From NCBI GenBank assembly GCA_028583605.1, contig CM053328.1, forward strand, positions 14,815,107-14,879,106: a DNA stretch of 64,000 bases. The letters are read 5' to 3'. Every line of letters begins with the position of its first letter. Within the stretch, counting starts at the first letter, position 1. The notes beneath the pieces were generated by a model. The model was not told where the DNA came from. It made no database searches and was given only the letters and a program-made list of their open reading frames with translations. This stretch comes from Dastarcus helophoroides (taxonomy: Eukaryota > Arthropoda > Insecta > Coleoptera > Bothrideridae). Of the stretch, positions 28,201 through 41,974 are shown piece by piece. The translations under genes and the position numbers were made by a program.

Positions 28201-30545
28201 GTACCGAAGAGAAATATTTTAACATGAAATTAGAAAAGAATTCTTTCAATAAGTGTATTTGATTTTTTTAATAACATTATTCCAAAACACAAAACAATTT
28301 GGCAAATAATGTATTCCGATTTTGAATTCTTTTTTAACATTTTGGGTTTTCTCTCTAAACCAGGACTTTACAGTCAGTGAGGCGTGCCTCCCTAGGGAAG
28401 CCTAAAGCGATCATAAATAGGGCCTAGTATGAGGGAAATTTTTGCAAATTTTCTTTGTTTGAAAATTTCTATTTCTTTTTAAATTCCTTCTTTTTTATAA
28501 TATTTACTCTTTCAAAATTTAAAGTTTTTGAATAATATCAAATTTAAAAACTTCAATTTTTTTCTAAAATTCGACATTTTATTATTATTACAAAAATAAA
28601 GGAGATCACATACCTCTAAATTCCATTTTTATAAAAGTTCCCTAAAAAATCAAAGATTATAGTAGAACTAAAAATAGAGATTGCACTTTAGTTGTTTTCC
28701 CTCCAGGCGTCATATAGTTTTTGAATGAAGTGACAGATGGTGCATCGACAGCAGCAGGAGGTATTATAGATTATTCCACCAGGTGACAATCCTATTTGGT
28801 TAAAAATTAGCTCGTGAAGTCGAAATTTTAAAGATTTTGAAAAATTTATTATTTATTAGTTTAAATTTAGAAGAAAAATTGAAATTTTGAAGAAATGTGT
28901 GTCTACTTTTTAAAAATGTCGATATTATGAAAAATAGTCAAAAATTTCGAAAAAAGTGGAATTTTGAGAAGAATCAAGTTTTTTAGATAAATTCCATAAA
29001 AGGCGCAATTTTCAAAAAAAATTGTTCCCAAAATATGGATTCTGATTTGCACAAACTTGGTGTTAAATCTCAAAAGGAAATCCATTATTTATAAATTTCG
29101 AATTCTTGTCGAAAGGACCTTTTTTAATTCAGAGTTTATTAATCTTTACATTTTTAAACCAGACCTTTGAAACACTTTTTTGCAAATTATGGATTTGGGC
29201 TTTTTAAATTTCTACTTTTTTGTAAAATTTAATTTAAATTTGATTCTTATATTAAATTTCGGCTTATTTTTAAAATTTTAAAAAATAGATAAATTTTAAA
29301 AAAGGTCCGAATTTTTAACAAAAGGCACTCATTTGAAAAAATAAATTTTAAAGTAGAATTCTTAGAAATGACAACATTTTCATACAAAGTTAAAATTTTT
29401 AAAAAAGCCGGAATTTTCAAAAAAAGACGAAATTATGAAAAAAAATTCTGTTATTCGTAAAAGTCGAAATATTGAAAAATGGTCTAAGAGTTAAAAAAAA
29501 GGTCAGAATATTCAAAAAAATTCAGAAATTTATTTTTTAATTTAGGATAATTCAAAAATTAAAAAAAAATAATTCCAATTTTCTCAAAATTGGAAAAAAT
29601 AAATAGGTTTTAACAAGGGAAGAATTTTTCAAGTTAAAATTTGCAGAAGAAACGCCAAATTTTGTAAAAGCAGCAAATATTTTTTTAAAAAGTCGAAATT
29701 TTAAATTTAAACTTTGAAATTTTAATAAACATTTAAAATTTTCAAGTAAAGATTTTTAAATCAAATGTAGAAATTTTCAAAAATAATCAAATATTTCAAA
29801 AAGGAGCCAAATTTTGAAGAAACGTCAAGCCTTGAAAAAACCGAAATAGGCAAAAAACTAAAGGACTTATTTTTAAAAAATTATACTTTTTTAAAGTCAA
29901 GATTTTCAAAGAAATTCGAAATTTTGAAAAGATATCGAAACTTAAATAAGTCAAAATTTGAAAGTCAAAATTTTGAAAAAAAGTTTCAATTTTAAATAAA
30001 ACGATAATTTAAAAAACAATCAAAATTATTAATAAATTGGCCTTGTCAAAAAATGAAAATTTTTGAAAGAATTTGAATTTCTAATATTCCGAAATTTTTT
30101 CAAAAAAAGTCGAAATGTTCGAAAAGGTCAAACTTTTCAAAAAAGCCAAAATTTTAATGAAAAGGTTTTGAAAAACATTGAAAGTTTGACAAAAAGTCTA
30201 ACATTTAAAAATTTTTTTTATTTTTGGAAAAAAGTCCTAATTCTAAAATAAAATCGTGAAAAAATTTCAACTTTTCAAAGAAGTCGACACTTTCAAAGAG
30301 CCTGAAAGCAAAAATCCTAACTTTTAGAAACATTTTAGAATAAGTCAAAATATAAGCAGACATTTTTAATAATGTCGCCCTTTTGAAAAAGCCAAAGTTT
30401 TGAAAAAGGTCGCAGAAATAAGTAAAAATTTATTTTAAAAAGTATACATTTTGCAAAAAAGCGAAATTCTGTGAAAAAATTCGAAAATTTGGAAAAATGT
30501 AACCTTTCAAAATGCCACATTATCAAAAAAAGTAAAAAAATATCC
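28201..30545. repeat. AT-rich degenerate array, purine-rich on + strand from about 28810
   Basis: 28375-28440 is a GC-richer scar (gaggcgtgcctccctaggg) that looks like a transposon end. 28690-28800 is a short ordinary segment. From 28810 to 30545 units such as aaaaagtcgaaattttgaa repeat every 18-22 bases with heavy divergence. Confidence 0.55.
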
Positions 30546-31240
30546 GAATACACTTTGGATTCCCGTTCTCATCTTTTTTACGTTTATTAAGTTTAAATTT
30601 AAATTACTAAGACAAAAATCTACACTTTTTTAATTCGCCATTTCTAAAAAAATTTAGGTATACAGCTGGATCAATAAAAATTTGTGTTGCTTGTTGTATT
30701 TGTCACCAATAGTTGGATTAAATTTGCGATTTTTGCACTGTATTTGAAGAGTTTGGGAAGCACACCAACGAATTCTGCAGTATACGACACAAAATAACTA
30801 TTTACACCACAAAATAAATGGCCCTTCATGAAGAATATGTATTTTTAAATTGCCAACTGCAATGCGCAACATAAAATTTTATTGATATCGGTTCAGCTTA
30901 AGTTCCGATAATTTGTATTTTTTGCCGACGCTTTGAAATCGAAATTTTAAAAAATAAATGATCAATTGTACTCAAACTTGGAATTTAAATATATATTTTT
31001 CGGTAATAATCTGGACTCTTTTATTTGAAATTTCTGTTTTCCCCGACATCTTTATCGATGATTGAACATGAAATTCCGAGAAAAATGTCTCCAACTGCGA
31101 AAGGAAAAATGGGCTTTTCTCATGGGTGGAGTTGGGTAACCCCAACTGCCGCAAGGCTAAAATTTCCTTCTAATTTACTATCATTAGTCTTTATCTTATT
31201 GGCTCTTTTTCAATAGAGATATTCTGGCCAGAGTTCTACC
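30546..31240. other. Ordinary AT-rich DNA between arrays, no gene recognised
   Basis: Normal-complexity sequence including 30650-30930. The overlapping short frames at 30972-31216 on both strands have no recognisable domains. Confidence 0.35.
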
Positions 31241-33390
31241 TTGTTCTTATATTTTTTCCGCAATATTTTTATTTGGAATTTTTGAACTTTTTCCAAAAAT
31301 TTTAACTTTTTTTGCTAATGCTTTAAGCTTTTTTAAGCTGATCTATAAAACTTTTTCTAAATTACGATTTTCTTCAAGAGATATTGATTTTGTTTTAAAT
31401 GTTGATTAATCTGCACAAAGATTAAACTTAGAATTTTTATCTTTTATCCCAAAATATTGACATTATGCTTGACATTTTCTCTTTTTCGAGAGATGTTTAC
31501 CTTTTTTGAAATGTTGTCAAATTTCAATTGAAAATTTTATTAAAAACTTCCACGTTGTTGTCAAAACCTTTTATTTTTTTATTTCGACCTTAAACATAGA
31601 TTTTGCTACTTTTTCTCTAAAATTTCGACTTTATACTTGAAAAGTCTTTTTCGAGTAATTTATATATTATTTTTAAAATATTAAAAGACATTGATTTTTT
31701 TCCAAAGATTCAATTTTCATTTTTAATTTTTTTCTTTCACTAATTTCGAAAAAGTGGTTTATAAATTTTACTCCAAGATTTTTATTTTTTCTCAAAATTT
31801 TATGTTTAACCTTTGTTCTGAAGTTTTAGAGATTAAGCTCCAATTCTTTTTTATAAATTTCGACTGTATCGTACGTTCCGCATTTGTTTTCAAAATTTTG
31901 AGTATAAAATATTAGCCTTTTTGATTTTTTTTTTCTTTTAAACTTAAAACTCTGTTTTTCCTGTAAGTCTTGTTTTTTTTCAAAATTTTTATTTTAAACT
32001 TTGAAATTATAATTTTTTTGAAATTTAAACACACAAGTTTTTCTTTTGCCCTAAAATTTCAACTGAAAGATTCAATCTTACGATTTTTTTCTAGAACAAA
32101 TGAAATTCAGCAAGATTTTTTTTGTGAAACTTGTTAATTGATTTTCCAAATTATTGCTTTTTTTACTTAATTACAAATACTTACCTCCTCTCGGAAGCTT
32201 TTATAGGAATTCGAATTTCTCTTGCAAATTCTGATAGTTATTAGGAAATCTTTGCAGGATTATGCAGCTGAATTTTTTTATAAATTTTTACTATCCTAAT
32301 ATTAGCTTCATATTTAAAGTTTTTTTTCCTACTTTTATTTTTTTTTTTCTAAGAAATTTTTGACATGAAGCTAGACTTTAAAGCTTTTTTAAAATTTTAT
32401 GTTTTAATGTCAAAATTTTGAGTCAACACTTTCAATATTTACCTTTTTTTATTTTCTAACTATCTAATTGAAACTGGCAATTTTGACTCGGACAGTTTGA
32501 TTTTTTGGGAAATTTTCAGTCTAGATTCGATAATTCCATTTTTTAAAATTGTGATTGTTTTTTGAAATAAGGAGTTTTTATTAAGTTTATAAATACGTTT
32601 TTATATTCAATTTTTGATTTAATCATTGACTTTTGGCTTAAACTCTAAATTTCGAACTTTCAAGAGATTTTGTTTTTTTTACGAAAGTTCAATTTTTTTT
32701 TTAATTTCTCGTTTCACTTCGAAAATTTGTTAAAAAAGCCACGTTTTGTCAAAGTTTCGAATTTTTAAAAAAGTTTTGAGTTGATTGACAAATTTTACAT
32801 TTTTTCCACAAAATTTAAATATTATCCTTGAAATTCATTTTTTTCAAGATTCCCTCTGCGAAATGTTCACTTCAATTTTTTGACTTATTAATAAAATCCA
32901 GAGGTTCCAATATCATTTTTTTTTAAACTACATTATTGACTTTAAATCAAAATTTAGATTTTTTATCATTCCTGAAAATTTAAAGGTTTTTTTGAGTGTC
33001 CCTCTGTTTACAAAATGTTGACTTTCGTTTCAAATTTTCGACTTATTCGTAAAATTCTGAGTTTTCAATATCAATTTTTTATCATTTCGACTCGAAATTT
33101 ATTATTCCTGAATGTTTCCAAATTTTAAATATGAAATTTAAAAGTTTTTCATAAATTTGGATTTAATCTGAAAATTTCGATTTTTTTCCCGTAAGTTGAC
33201 ACTCCAAATGTTTAATTTTTTTGCTGAATTTTAACTTTAAACTAAAAATTTTTGATTTCTCTTTTTTTTTCCTAAAATTTTTACTTCAAACTTTCAAAAA
33301 ATCTCGATTTTTTCTTGAAATTCCATGGATTTAGGTCAAATTATTTCTTGTATATTTCGACGTTTTTGTGCGCAATTTTAATGTTGGAAA
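31241..33390. repeat. AT-rich degenerate array, pyrimidine-rich on + strand
   Basis: Units like tttctcaaaattttgac and ttttcgactttaaac recur throughout, the reverse polarity of the 28810-30545 array, so the pair forms a very large imperfect inverted arrangement. No gene is present. Confidence 0.55.
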
Positions 33391-33960
33391 ATGTTTTTAG
33401 GGGTTACTTTGGTTTGTGGGGGCCTCGAAGCCCAACCCCATCCATTGCATGTCTAAAGATATCTCTTAGATATTTTGAAAGTGTGTAGCTCTTTGTTCTC
33501 GAAATTTTACATTTAAGGTTAAAGTTTCCATTTAATTTCAAATTCAAACATTAAACTTTGACTTTTTTCTAAAGAATTTCCGAACTCTGAAATTAGTTCC
33601 CGAACAGAATTATCGCTGAGAATAGATTACCCTCATTTAAAATGGCAGTGCGCCATGCAAGTGGATATTAAAAAATGCATAATTTTCTCTTGCATTTTGG
33701 CGCCCTGATTTTAGATCTAAAATTTTAATTTTTATTCAAAAATTAGTTATTTTTTTCCTTAAAAATCTTCAAGAAAACATTAAAAATCTCGACTTAAAAC
33801 TCCAGCTTTTTTATTTTTTCTCTCTATTTTGACTTAAGGTCAAAATTTTGATGTTTATTTTACATTTTTTGTTTGTTTTGAGGCATCAAATTAATTTAAA
33901 GTCCTAAAGATATTGAAAATATGTCGCAGCAGTTTTTCTGACGTGAACCAACCTTAAAAA
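33391..33960. other. Mixed DNA with a GC-rich transposon-like scar
   Basis: 33399-33450 (ggggttactttgg, gtgggggcctcgaagcccaa) is an isolated GC-rich scar in AT-rich DNA and may be one end of a decayed DNA transposon. Nothing else is recognised. Confidence 0.3.
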
Positions 33961-34320
33961 TTGTTCCGTTATTGCAGGACCACGTTGAAATCTGTATAAC
34001 TAGTGGACCATTAATTTAAAACGGTTGTTTAATTACAGTATTTTCCAAATCATTAGCGAACTTTTTTTCTCCTAGTTCGATGTGATGAATAATTAACTGT
34101 TTTCGATTTAAATTTGTTTCAATTTCGTTAAATTGGTGTTTTAATTGTTTCCACTTTTCGAATATTATAAGACAATACCGTTAATGTTCCACATCAATTA
34201 TGCCATGATCTTGTGAAAATTTGGACGCAAGAGTTACTTTAAATAATTAATGGCGCGGAAAATGTGCTTTAACCGGTTTATTCTGTACGAAATATGCACT
34301 TAAAATTTAACTAAATATAA
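33961..34320. promoter_or_regulatory. Candidate conserved noncoding element with Grainyhead-like site
   Basis: Dense homeodomain-type cores (ccattaattt, gtttaattacag, aataattaac, cgttaatg) occur together with a perfect aaccggtt at 34271-34278, which is the Grainyhead consensus. The island sits between AT arrays and lacks reading frames. Function is inferred from motif content only. Confidence 0.28.
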
Positions 34321-37300
34321 ATATAAAAAATCAACCGAAGTGGATTTTTTTTATTGGATCTTCTCCTAATATTATTTCATTTCGTCAATAAATTTCTACT
34401 ATAAATTTAGCTGCTTATCAAAAAATTATTTACGTTCTAAAATAAATAGTTCTAGTTAGACACTTACAAAGGTTTTTTTTAATAGAAATATCGAGTTCTT
34501 TTCTAAAATTTCGCCAATAAAAATTAAAATTTTGAGCTAATCGTGGAAATGTTAAAAGTCGAAAAGTATCTTTTAAGATTTAAATTGAAATTTCGAGACT
34601 TCGAGAAAAAAAGTAGACATTTCTAATTTAAATTCAACCTTGTTCTCTAAATAGTGTCGTTTTCTTCAACTTCGATTTTAAAGTCACAATTTCTAGATTA
34701 CATTGGCAACTTCGAGATGATCCTTGAAATGTTGAATGTCGAAATTCCAAAAAAATACCTTTCAAGACTTATTTTGAATTTCTGAATGCGAACAATTCAA
34801 ATTCAGATTTTTGACATTTTTCTCTGAAAACTGTCTAGTTTGTTTTAAATTTAAATTTTAAAATTGAAATTTATAAGCTTATGAGAAATACGAAATTCTA
34901 GAAAAATATCGAACTTTCAAATTTTAAACCTGAAATGTCCACCATTTTTGAATTATGTTTTAAGGGAAAGTCGAGATTCCGAAATTTCCAAAAATAATTC
35001 TCTAAAAATTTGTAAAAAACTCAAAATTTGAATTTGAAATCTCTATTTTACTTATTTGTTTTTCTTAATATTTTAATTTTTTGTCCTAGATTTCGGTTTA
35101 CATCTGGATTTTTAGAAAAAATCAAAGGGGATTAACATTTCGGTATTTAAAAAAAAATGTTTTAAATTTCAAAAGTTTTATCGAAATTTCAGTGATTTCA
35201 GTTGCGAAATTTTGCGTTTAAAATTATTAATTACAACATTAAATTGAAAAGAAAAAACAAAATTTTCAAAATTTAGAAAGCTTGAATTTAGGTTCGAAAT
35301 ATTTATTCTTTTCTAAATTTTTACTTATTGTTAGTCTCAGATGTTTAACTTTATTCTCGAAAATTCGACAGTTAAAATTTCAGAAGCTTTCAGAATTAAA
35401 TTTAAGCTTTCAGAATTAAATTTAATTAACTTTGGCTCCTTAAATTTTTTTTCTTTTTCGCGAAATTTTTAATTTAATAGATCCTTGCGAGTTTGTTTCA
35501 AAATAAATTTTGGCTTTTTGGAATTTTTCCTTTTCCAGAAATTTCAAATCTTTGTTATGAATTTGGTTTCAAAAATTTGCTTTTTTTTGGCAATGTCAAC
35601 TTTAACCTTAAAAATTTGAATTAAATTTTAAGATTCCAGTACAAATTTGAACTTGTCCAATTTTTTCTCGACATTCTTAATTTAAAGTCAAAATGTTGCG
35701 TTTAATCTTCGGAATTTGGGCATCCAAGTCATTTCAGAAGACAAAAATTAAGCTAATGACTAGGGGGAAAAAGTATAAAAATTTTGAGTTCTCAGAAAAA
35801 TATTTTAGAAATTTAGGAGTGTCAAAATTAAATTTTTAATTTTAAATTTTTTGTAAATTTGACCATTAAAGAAGAACCGAAAAGTCCAAATTTTTAAAAA
35901 GGTGTTTTTTTTAAGTGAAAATTTTGAGAAAAAGTTGAAATTTCGAAAGCTCCGAATTTTTTTAAAAAAAGTCCAACTTTTTAAAAAGGTTTAAAATTTT
36001 CAATTAATATTTGAAAAAAATTCGAAATTTCCACAAAAAGTTAAAATCTCGAAAAAATTGACTTTTTTAGAAAATAGTCAAAATTATAGGAAAAAGATCG
36101 AAATTGTAGAGAGACCCAAATTTTCAAAAAAGTCGAAATATTCAATATAATTAAAAATTTTGAGAAATTTTTAATAGGGTCAAAATCTTAAATAAAATTG
36201 AAATTTCTAGTCAAAAAAATCGATATTATGAGAAAAAGTCAAAATTTTAAAAAAAGAAAGTTTTGAAAAATTAATATTTTTAAATGTCTAAATTTTTTAA
36301 AAGTCGCAACTTTCAGTAATAAATCAAAATTTTGAAAAAAAATGACATTTGGTGAATAAGTTGAATTTTTGACAGTCTAACTTTTTCGAAATAAGGCTCA
36401 ATTTACAAAAACAAATTTAAAATGTGTCAATATTTTTAGAAATAACTTAAACTTCCAGAAACAGTTGAATTTCAGAAAACTTAAACATGTTTAAAAAGAG
36501 GTCAAAACGTCACAAAAAACTAGATTTTGGAAAAATCTTAAAAAAGTAAAAATTTTGAACAAATGCAAATTTTATGAAAACGAGTCAAAATATTTTAAGC
36601 AATTTAAATTTTCGCAAAAACTTTCAGTCACAATTTTAAAACGAAGCGAAATTTCGAATCTTTTCAATTTTTTGGTCTTGATTTTAAGGAAAGTTGAGAT
36701 TTTCAGTAAAAAGTTTTCAAAGACATGTATTTCTTATATTTTTAAGAAAAAGTGGATTGAAGCTGAATTTTTTAAATGAATGGTTCAAATTTTCAACAAA
36801 AAGTAATTTTTTAAAATAGTTTTAATTGACAAAAAGTTGAAATTGGAGAAAAAGTCAAAAAAAAAAAAAAATGTATATTTTGAAACGGGTACAAATTTTG
36901 AGTCGGAATTTAATAAAAAAAGGACTAAATTTTGAAAATAAAAAGTCAAAATTTTCGGAATCATCAACATTTAAAAAAAAAGTATTTATGTCATTTTCAA
37001 CATTTTCAAAGAAACCAAATTTTTTGGAAAAAAGCCTAAATTTTGAACAAAGTGTCAATTTTACTATCTGAATCTCCATCAAAATCGAAATCTTTAAAAA
37101 AGGTCAAAATTTCCACAATATTCGTTTTCAAAAAAAATGTATTTTAATAATTTTTGAAAAATAGCCAAAATTTTTAAAAAAAGGGAAATTTTTCAAAAAT
37201 ATTTCATATTTTCAGCAGAGATCGAATTTTTTCAAAAAAAGTCAAAATTAACAAAAAAGTCGAAATTTCTGTATAAAAGTCAACATTTTGAGAAATAAAA

Positions 37301-39640
37301 TTGTAAAAATTTCAAGAAAATCGAAATATTTGAACAAAAGTTAAGAAATTTTTATAAAATCACAGTAAATTTCATTACAGTAAATTGGAATTCGAGAAAT
37401 TAATTATTTTTGAAATGTCGAAGCTAAACTACTAATTAAAAGTCGAATTTAAAAAATAAAAATGAAATTTCACAAAAACATCGAAATTTTGAAAATTTTA
37501 AGAATTTCAAAAAGGTTAAAATTTCGAGAAAAAAAGGTTGACATTTTAAGAAAAAATACAAATTTTGAAAAAAGGAAATTTTGAAAATTTTGGAAATTTG
37601 GAAAGGTTTAAATTTTTCAAAAGAGTGAAAATTTTTCATAATAAATGGTAATTTAAAACGTCAGACCTTTCAAAAAAGTTTTAAACTTTGAAAAAATTGT
37701 TAAATTTTGATCACAAGCAGCCCCGTAACCAGGGGGGGGGCTAGAGGGCTTTTTTGGCTTTACACTAGATAGAACTGAACTTTCCAGATGTGCGATCTTT
37801 AAAAATCCATTTTTAATGGATCATTTTGTTTTCGTACTGAAATGCAAGGATGTTTTTTTTTCAAATTTGGTGCCATTTATTATTATTAAAGACCGGATTT
37901 TAAGCACAATCAAGCAAGGTAAAAAGGTGAGCAAAATGCAAAATGTTAAATTAGGCAAAAACGAAAAGCTAAAGAAAGCATCAAAAAGCAACTCTTGAAA
38001 AAAGGCATTGACAGGCAAAAACTCACAATTAACACAAAAAAAAAACATTTTGAAATATCAGTAGAAATTTAAAAAAAATAATAGATTTTAGCTTATGCTC
38101 AGGATATTCAAAAGGAGTATAATATTTTCAAATGAAGAAGTTCTTAAGATTTCGAGTTCATTCTCGACTTTTCACCCTAAATGTTAAAATTTTTACTAAC
38201 ATTTCGTTTCTAGAAAAATTTAAACTTTTCTTGAAATTTCTTGTTTTTTATTTAAAATTTCAATCTTACGTTTTAAATTTTATTAAAATAATGTTGAATT
38301 TTGCAAGTTTATCAAGCTTAAACTCCCAATTTAAAAAAAAAATTCAAATTTTGAAAAGAACTTGAAATTTATACAAGCGTTTTTTGGAGATTTAACACCT
38401 AATTTTGAGAAAAACTTGGATTTTGTGATAATAGTTTTACAGTTTTGGAATTTAAAAATTTTAATTTGTAATTTGTTATTTGAATAAAATTTTGAATATT
38501 AGGCCTTTTACTAAAAAATCAAAATCTCTTATAAGCCATTATTTTAAAAAGACATTTTTTAATATAAGTTATTTGTATGAATTTCTTTTATAATTTTTAG
38601 CCTTTCTTGGTTTCAGGGGACATATATTTCAATTTCAGGAAAATCAAAGTTTATTTTTTAAATTTTGTTTCAAGACAAAATGTTGAGTGTTATTAGTTTT
38701 TGTTAATAGATTATATCTTTTCGAAATAAAAGATTTTTTTAGAAAATTTTGACTTCAAACTCTTTTTTTTTCAAAAATTATAGCTTCTGTTTTTTTCGGA
38801 TTTAGAGAGTAATTCTAAATGTCAACTTATTTCTAAAGTTTCGAATTTAAAAAACTAAAAATTTCGAGCTCGAACATATCCCACTTTTTGTGGAAAATTC
38901 AAAATTTCTAAAAAAGTTAATATTTTCAGAAATGTTTATTTATGAATTTCGATTATTTTTAAGTATAAACACGGTCGTAATTAAACTTTTTCTAGAACTA
39001 GTTTATCCATTCTAAATGTACACTTTTGTAGACATTTCAAACTAAAATTCAAAATTCAAAAAACTCAAGATTAAGTTCAGAATTTCGATATCTGAAATTT
39101 TTCACAAAAATTTTGGCGATATTTTTAAGTTTCTAGAAAGAATCGAAGTTTAAAAAATATTTGTGGGTTTGAAGTAAATACCAAGATTTTAAACTTTGAA
39201 TTTTGAGAAAAAAAAGTCAAAGCATTAACATACTTCGCATTTAACAAAAAATCTCATTTAAATTGAAAATTTTCAAAAAAGGTCGAAATTTCGAGATTAA
39301 AAGAAAGATAAATAACTTTATAGCAAAAACTTTTCTTCGAAATTCGGAAGAATCAAATGCATTTCGACATTGCAAATTCAGACAGCAACAATAATTCCCA
39401 AAATTGCCCAAAATACAAAATGTAGGAATTAAAGTTGGTGCCAGTTAGAAAAAGAGTTGAATGCTAAGAGGAAACTTAAACTTAAAAAAAACATCTAATC
39501 TTGCAGAATTTAGAAAGAATGTTGAAGATCTAAATTTTCTGGTGGAAGCTTTAAATTTGAGATAAAAGTTAAAATTATGAAATTTGAAAAAACTGAAAAA
39601 AAAGATTTTTCTTATAGCTGACTTCAAACTATGTCTTTAA
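34321..39640. repeat. Long AT-rich degenerate arrays of alternating polarity
   Basis: 34480-35760 is mixed polarity. 35860-37700 is purine-rich on the + strand (aaaagtcgaaattttgaa type). At 37722-37765 a GC-rich scar (ccccgtaaccag and a run of G) interrupts it, resembling a DNA-transposon end. 38130-39420 is mixed. 38600-38640 holds a fragment of the PLE-2-type repeat (tttcttggtttcaggggaca). All short reading frames here are Phe/Lys/Asn-rich shadows of repeat. Confidence 0.5.
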
Positions 39641-40820
39641 ATAGAGCACTTTCTAGAGGCGTTTTTCATACACAAGTGCAGGTTATAGAAAAATAAATTT
39701 AAAAAAAAGAATATCTTTCGAGTAATTTTATCATCTTACTCACACAACTGTTTTTATTTAAAAATTAAATTAGGATAAATAGGCAACGTCGTTGTTAAAT
39801 TACTTTGTCAGAAGAGTTAGACTCTAGAAATGTTTTAGTGTTTTTTTTTTTTTTTTATTTTAGTATACATGTGTGCAATAATAATATTAATAGTAAAGTA
39901 GTAGTGGACCGTGGCTTCTTAGCTCTAACCTAAACGCAAACAAATACTAGGTAGTTTTAGCAGAAGGATCTTGAACTTATAATTATTTTAAATTATAAAA
40001 TTTGTGTGTTGGTTATATTATGCAAAATTTTCTGTTTGGACTTGAAATTAGTAATATTTTGATAATAAAGTCCCATTTTCTTTAATATTTGAAGTTTTTT
40101 TTTTTTAATTTTAAGTTTTGTATTGATATATACTTTGTAAGTTTTTTATAAATTTCTTTGATTTAAATAGAAAAACTATTTTGAACCGAATTTTACAAAT
40201 TTTCAGATTGATTAATTTTTTAAATTTAGCGGTTGGAATCAAACATTTTTTTAATTTCGAATGTTTTTTTTAATTTCGATTTTTTTCACTGGTTTAAGTT
40301 TAAAATGGAACTTTTGAACTTAAGGTTAACATATTTCCAAAGTCGAGATTTCGAAATACGGAAAAAATTAATCATGAAGAGTTTCAATTTCTAGTCATGG
40401 TATGCTAGAGTCATATAATTTTTTTTAATCTGCATACATCAGCAGCATCCTATTAGTCAAGCCAAGCATACAAAATCTTATAAATAACAATGTGTAATTG
40501 CATCATTGTGAAAGTAAACGTTTAATGGAGCAGTAAAATATTAATTTTTAAATATGCAGGTAATTAAAAAATGTCATTGTTATGTAATAAAATACTACAT
40601 CCAGCTAGGCGTTTCAAATGCCTAATTGTCCTTCGAAAATAACGGCTGATAGCGTCATAGATGCATTCTAGATTTCTATAATTGCGTAGAGAGTAGATAA
40701 AGGAAAAATGCCGAAAAAAGTGATTTTTCCGATTAACAACGATCGGAATTGCTACCTTTCCACTTAATGCTGTTATCGCAGCAAGAACGCCTTGAAAAAC
40801 CTTCAACGTTCGCACTCATT
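39641..40820. other. AT-rich noncoding DNA, no gene recognised
   Basis: Contains a poly-T run at about 39841-39857 and ordinary sequence. The minus-strand 83-residue frame at 40815-40564 has more normal amino-acid content than its neighbours, but I recognise no domain and do not call it a gene. Confidence 0.35.
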
Positions 40821-41500
40821 ATTCTTTGATTCGATATGTTATAAATATCTATATCATTTTAGAAAATCCTTGCCCTGAAAATACTTATTTAACTGTAACC
40901 AATTCACCTTGCAACGACTAACACAAATGCATCTACACCGAAGATATATCCCATCGGTCTTCTGAATCTTACACGTTAATTAATTAACCGCGTGTTTTTT
41001 CACCCAGCTAGGATTCACCTAGAAATAGTCGTGAAATAAAAAAGTAACCCGTAGGATCGCAACAAGGTGACGGATCGAAGTAAATCACATTGATATCAGC
41101 TATTTACTACCCAAGTAATTTATGAGATAATTCTCGGTTCATGTACCTTTTAAAATGAGCATTAGACACTTATTTCATAGAAATTTAGCCTTGACAATGA
41201 CCAAACACGATCCCTGATATGCACTTTGTAGAATTAATAGCTCAATTTCTTCTTTAAGTGTAAGTAATACGATTTAAGTGCTTTGTGGGAGTTTTATAGA
41301 TACATCGCAATGAATTACTTCCTTACTGCGCGCCCATTACGTCTAAATTATTCCACACTCTCAGGGGGGCCAGGAAAAATAAGTCTGGGGAAATTTGGTA
41401 ATGTTTCGATTTGATTTAGAATGCAGACGGCGGCGTAATATGATAGAACACAAGTAACGGTTATCTCAGCATTCAATGTCATTTTTTTAAAACAGTCAGC
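40821..41500. promoter_or_regulatory. Candidate conserved noncoding element
   Basis: Normal-complexity DNA with cgttaattaattaaccgcg, several cgaagtaaatcac- and gatatcagc-like words and no long A/T repeat. TTAATTAATTAAC is a strong homeodomain-type cluster at about 40974-40988. Composition-based call only. Confidence 0.25.
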
Positions 41501-41974
41501 TGATTTCCTCGATGAAAACGCTGATAAAGGTCTTACTTAATTGACCAGTGAATACTTCTTTGACCAGGTTGTTCTTAATGTATAAAAATGCTATTAATTT
41601 TTAATGTATGTTAATAAAGCGTGTTATAATTAAAAGAATTCAATTATTACATGGACAAAAAAAGCGTGGAATATTTAGAAAATGTATGCCATACGTATGA
41701 GACGTTAATTCAATAAATGTCACAAATGAGGTAATTTCACACATTTTTGTGTTTAGAAGACCAAAAATTGATCAGTATGATAAGCTTAAGCACTAAAATC
41801 GAGACTAAATCCTCAAGACCTTGAATCGTCACGTGATTTAGTAAATATGGCTTACTGCATTTTGGAAGTAATCCTCAAGCAATAACAGAATTCTGAAATT
41901 AACCGTCAATCAGCCACCGCAACACTTTCCAAGCAGTAAATAACCCTTAAAGATCACCATAATCTTCAGTAAAG

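Noticed and set aside
36555..38365. Cluster of short frames on both strands (Phe/Lys/Asn/Ser-rich)
   Set aside because: They mirror each other on opposite strands and translate the degenerate AT repeat; no domain, codon bias or conserved pattern.
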